Part shown: piece after piece, positions 4,267 to 6,144 of the stretch
Numbering within the stretch: the stretch's first letter is position 1
Layout: each line of letters starts with the position of its first letter
DNA from: Bacteroidota bacterium
GTDB lineage: Bacteria > Bacteroidota > Bacteroidia > Bacteroidales > CAJPTX01
DNA length: 6,144 nucleotides
Direction of reading: 5' to 3'
Assembly: GCA_002748015.1 (NCBI GenBank)
Contig: PDRH01000100.1
Span: 1-6,144, forward strand
Notes under the pieces: generated by a model
The model's database searches: none
Told to the model about the DNA's origin: nothing
What the model saw: the letters and a program-made list of their open reading frames with translations, nothing else
Program-made: the position numbers and the translations under genes

Positions 4267-6144
4267 CTAGTAGTCCTGCTTCCAGTCCTGGCAGCTACAC
4301 ATGAGATTCCTATCGCCCTGCGCCGCATCTATGCGCGATACGGTTGGCCAGTACTTGGCGTGCTTGAGGTACTCTAGGGGGAAGGCCGCCGCCTCCCGGC
4401 TGTAGGGGTGTCCCCACTCGCCGCAGGCTATCTCCACGCTCGTGTGCGGTGCATTCTTCAGGAGGTTATCCTCGCTATTGGCTATGGCCTCACACTCCCG
4501 CTTTATGCTTATGAGCGCATCGCAGAAGCGGTCGATCTCCTCCTTGGACTCCGACTCGGTCGGCTCTACCATTAGGGTCTCGTGCACGGGGAAGGAGAGC
4601 GTCGGTGCGTGGAAGCCGTAGTCCATGAGCCGACGTGCGATGTCGCCAGTCTCTACGCCGTACTGGTCGCGGAAGTGGCGGCAGTCCACAATGCACTCAT
4701 GCCCCACGCGCCCCATGTCGCCCGTGTAGAGAGTACTGTACTCCCCCGCCAGCCTGGCTACCGTGTAGTTGGCGTTGAGTATGGCAATTTGCGAGGCCTG
4801 GAGCAATCCCTCTGCGCCGAGCATACGTATGTAGGCGTAGGTGATGGGGAGCACATAGGCACTACCCCATGGGGCGGAGGATACCGCATGGATGGCGCTC
4901 TTGCCCCCTACCTCCACGAGAGTATGCCCGGGTAGGAACTCCGCAAGGTGTTCAGCCACGCAGATGGGGCCTACACCGGGGCCACCGCCACCGTGGGGAA
5001 TCGCGAAGGTCTTATGAAGGTTCAGGTGGCAGACATCTGCACCAATGTACCCCGGGCTGGTTAGTCCGACTTGTGCATTCATGTTGGCACCGTCCATGTA
5101 TACCTGCCCGCCGTTCTCGTGAATGATGTCCATCATCTCCCGAATGCGGCTCTCGAATATGCCGTGCGTGGAGGGGTAGGTAACCATGAAGGTGCTCAGC
5201 CTTTCGCTGTGCTCTTGGGCTTTCGTGCGGAGGTCGTCCACGTCGATGTTGCCCTTCTCATCGCAGGCTACCACAACGATTTCCATGCCGGCCATGGCTG
5301 CGCTGGCGGGGTTCGTACCGTGAGCAGATTCCGGGATGAGCGCAACAGTCCGCTGCTTATCACCCCGGGATAGGTGGTACTGGCGGATGACCATCAGCCC
5401 AGCGTACTCGCCAGCTGCGCCGGAGTTCGGCTGGAGCGTGGTGGCCGCAAAGCCGGTGATTTCCGAGAGATAGCTCTCTAGCTCCTCTATCAGCTGGAGG
5501 TAGCCCCCAAGCTGGTCGCTAGGTTGGAAGGGGTGCATGTTGGAGAACTCTGGCCAGCTGAGGGGGAGCATGCTCGCCGCAGGGTTCAGCTTCATCGTGC
5601 AGCTACCCAGGGAAATCATGCTGTGGTTCAGTGCAATATCCTTCTCGGCCAGACGGTGGATGTAGCGCATCATCTCCGTTTCGCTGCGGTAGCGGTTGAA
5701 CACTTCCTCGGTGAGGAACTCCGACTTGCGGGCGAAGGGCTGGGCTGCCTCATGCTGGCACATGCCGATGCCCTCTATCTTCACCGGAGGTTTACCCATG
5801 GCCTCTGCGATGATGGACACCACGGCCGACAGCTCTTCGGGGGTACTTAGTTCATCGAAGGAGAGGCCTATGATGCCATCGCTGGGGTAGTCGAAGTTGA
5901 AGCCCCGGGCTACGGAGAGTTCCTTTACCTTCGAGACCACACCTGCACCCAGCTCGATGCGTAGGGTGTCGAAGATGCTCGTGTGAACGACTTTAGCCCC
6001 GATTTTCGCAAGGTGCATGGCGACCGTCTGCGCTGCGCCGTGTGCGTTTTCTGCGATGCGACGTATGCCCTCCGGCCCGTGCCATACGGCGAACATCCCA
6101 GCCATGGTGGCCAGTAGCGCCTGGGCGGTACAGATGTTAGAGGT
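4267..6144 (-). CDS. gcvP: Glycine dehydrogenase (decarboxylating), GcvP, partial
   Basis: GcvP is the PLP-dependent P protein of the glycine cleavage system. It decarboxylates glycine and passes the aminomethyl group to the lipoyl arm of GcvH; GcvT and Lpd complete the cycle. The frame is open to the right edge, and its first visible residues TSNICTAQALLA are a GcvP hallmark, so the gene begins outside the window. The 625 visible residues are the C-terminal two thirds of a protein usually about 950 long. Landmarks are SLGSCTMKLNP, PNSGAAGEYAG, PESAHGTNPASA, DGANMNAQVG and the PLP-lysine segment HLNLHKTFAIPHGGGGPG, with Lys encoded at 5011-5013. The tail ends in an odd CSCQDWKQDY. No lesion is seen. 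gcvT and gcvH are not nearby. The Met at 6105 is internal, not the start. Confidence 0.96.
   Translation of the reverse strand, partial: TSNICTAQALLATMAGMFAVWHGPEGIRRIAENAHGAAQTVAMHLAKIGAKVVHTSIFDTLRIELGAGVVSKVKELSVARGFNFDYPSDGIIGLSFDELSTPEELSAVVSIIAEAMGKPPVKIEGIGMCQHEAAQPFARKSEFLTEEVFNRYRSETEMMRYIHRLAEKDIALNHSMISLGSCTMKLNPAASMLPLSWPEFSNMHPFQPSDQLGGYLQLIEELESYLSEITGFAATTLQPNSGAAGEYAGLMVIRQYHLSRGDKQRTVALIPESAHGTNPASAAMAGMEIVVVACDEKGNIDVDDLRTKAQEHSERLSTFMVTYPSTHGIFESRIREMMDIIHENGGQVYMDGANMNAQVGLTSPGYIGADVCHLNLHKTFAIPHGGGGPGVGPICVAEHLAEFLPGHTLVEVGGKSAIHAVSSAPWGSAYVLPITYAYIRMLGAEGLLQASQIAILNANYTVARLAGEYSTLYTGDMGRVGHECIVDCRHFRDQYGVETGDIARRLMDYGFHAPTLSFPVHETLMVEPTESESKEEIDRFCDALISIKRECEAIANSEDNLLKNAPHTSVEIACGEWGHPYSREAAAFPLEYLKHAKYWPTVSRIDAAQGDRNLMCSCQDWKQDY

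Noticed and set aside
6103..6105. Met at 6105 as the gcvP start
   Set aside because: The frame stays open to the window edge and the residues before this Met (TSNICTAQALLAT) are conserved GcvP sequence, so the gene is cut by the window.

Overview
The window reads as chromosomal core sequence from a Bacteroidetes bacterium, most likely Porphyromonas or a close relative. Three things point there: a Bacteroidetes-type promoter (TTTG-N19-TAnnTTTG) upstream of the tRNAs, a tRNA-Asp sequence of Bacteroidales type, and an rbfA – methyltransferase – LolC/E-type permease arrangement like those I recall from that group (from memory, not searched). All recognisable genes lie on the minus strand. Coding DNA is moderately GC-rich, and the left ~790 bases are visibly poorer in GC, most of all the first ~250.

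Layout from left to right. Positions 1-788 hold no gene I can support, only a candidate leftward promoter (55-83), a short C/T-rich direct repeat and some weak hairpins. Positions 789-1149 form a self-contained tRNA transcription unit read leftward: promoter (1119-1149), two tandem tRNA-Asp(GTC) genes (976-1050, then 835-909) and a strong intrinsic terminator (789-826). The two tRNAs differ only in where an extra T sits in the D loop.

Positions 1203-4151 hold four closely packed genes, in transcription order: a nitroreductase-family flavoprotein, rbfA (30S maturation factor), a SAM-dependent methyltransferase and an FtsX/LolC/E-type ABC transporter permease. The intergenic gaps are 4, 1 and 25 nt, which implies one operon. 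The rbfA start is best set at 3565, where an unusually strong Shine-Dalgarno sequence lies inside the last codons of the nitroreductase gene. Upstream, from 4267 to the right edge, is the C-terminal two thirds of gcvP, the PLP-dependent P protein of the glycine cleavage system. It is cut only by the window edge. A perfect 11-bp hairpin lies between gcvP and the nitroreductase gene.

The operon mixes ribosome maturation with a likely envelope permease. The genes look co-transcribed rather than parts of one pathway. I see no CRISPR array, transposase, phage gene, toxin-antitoxin pair or defence system, and no convincing new biological system. The points most worth a second look are the paired D-loop variants of tRNA-Asp, the strong SD before rbfA, the methyltransferase with apparently lost zinc-ribbon cysteines, and the hairpin before the nitroreductase start.
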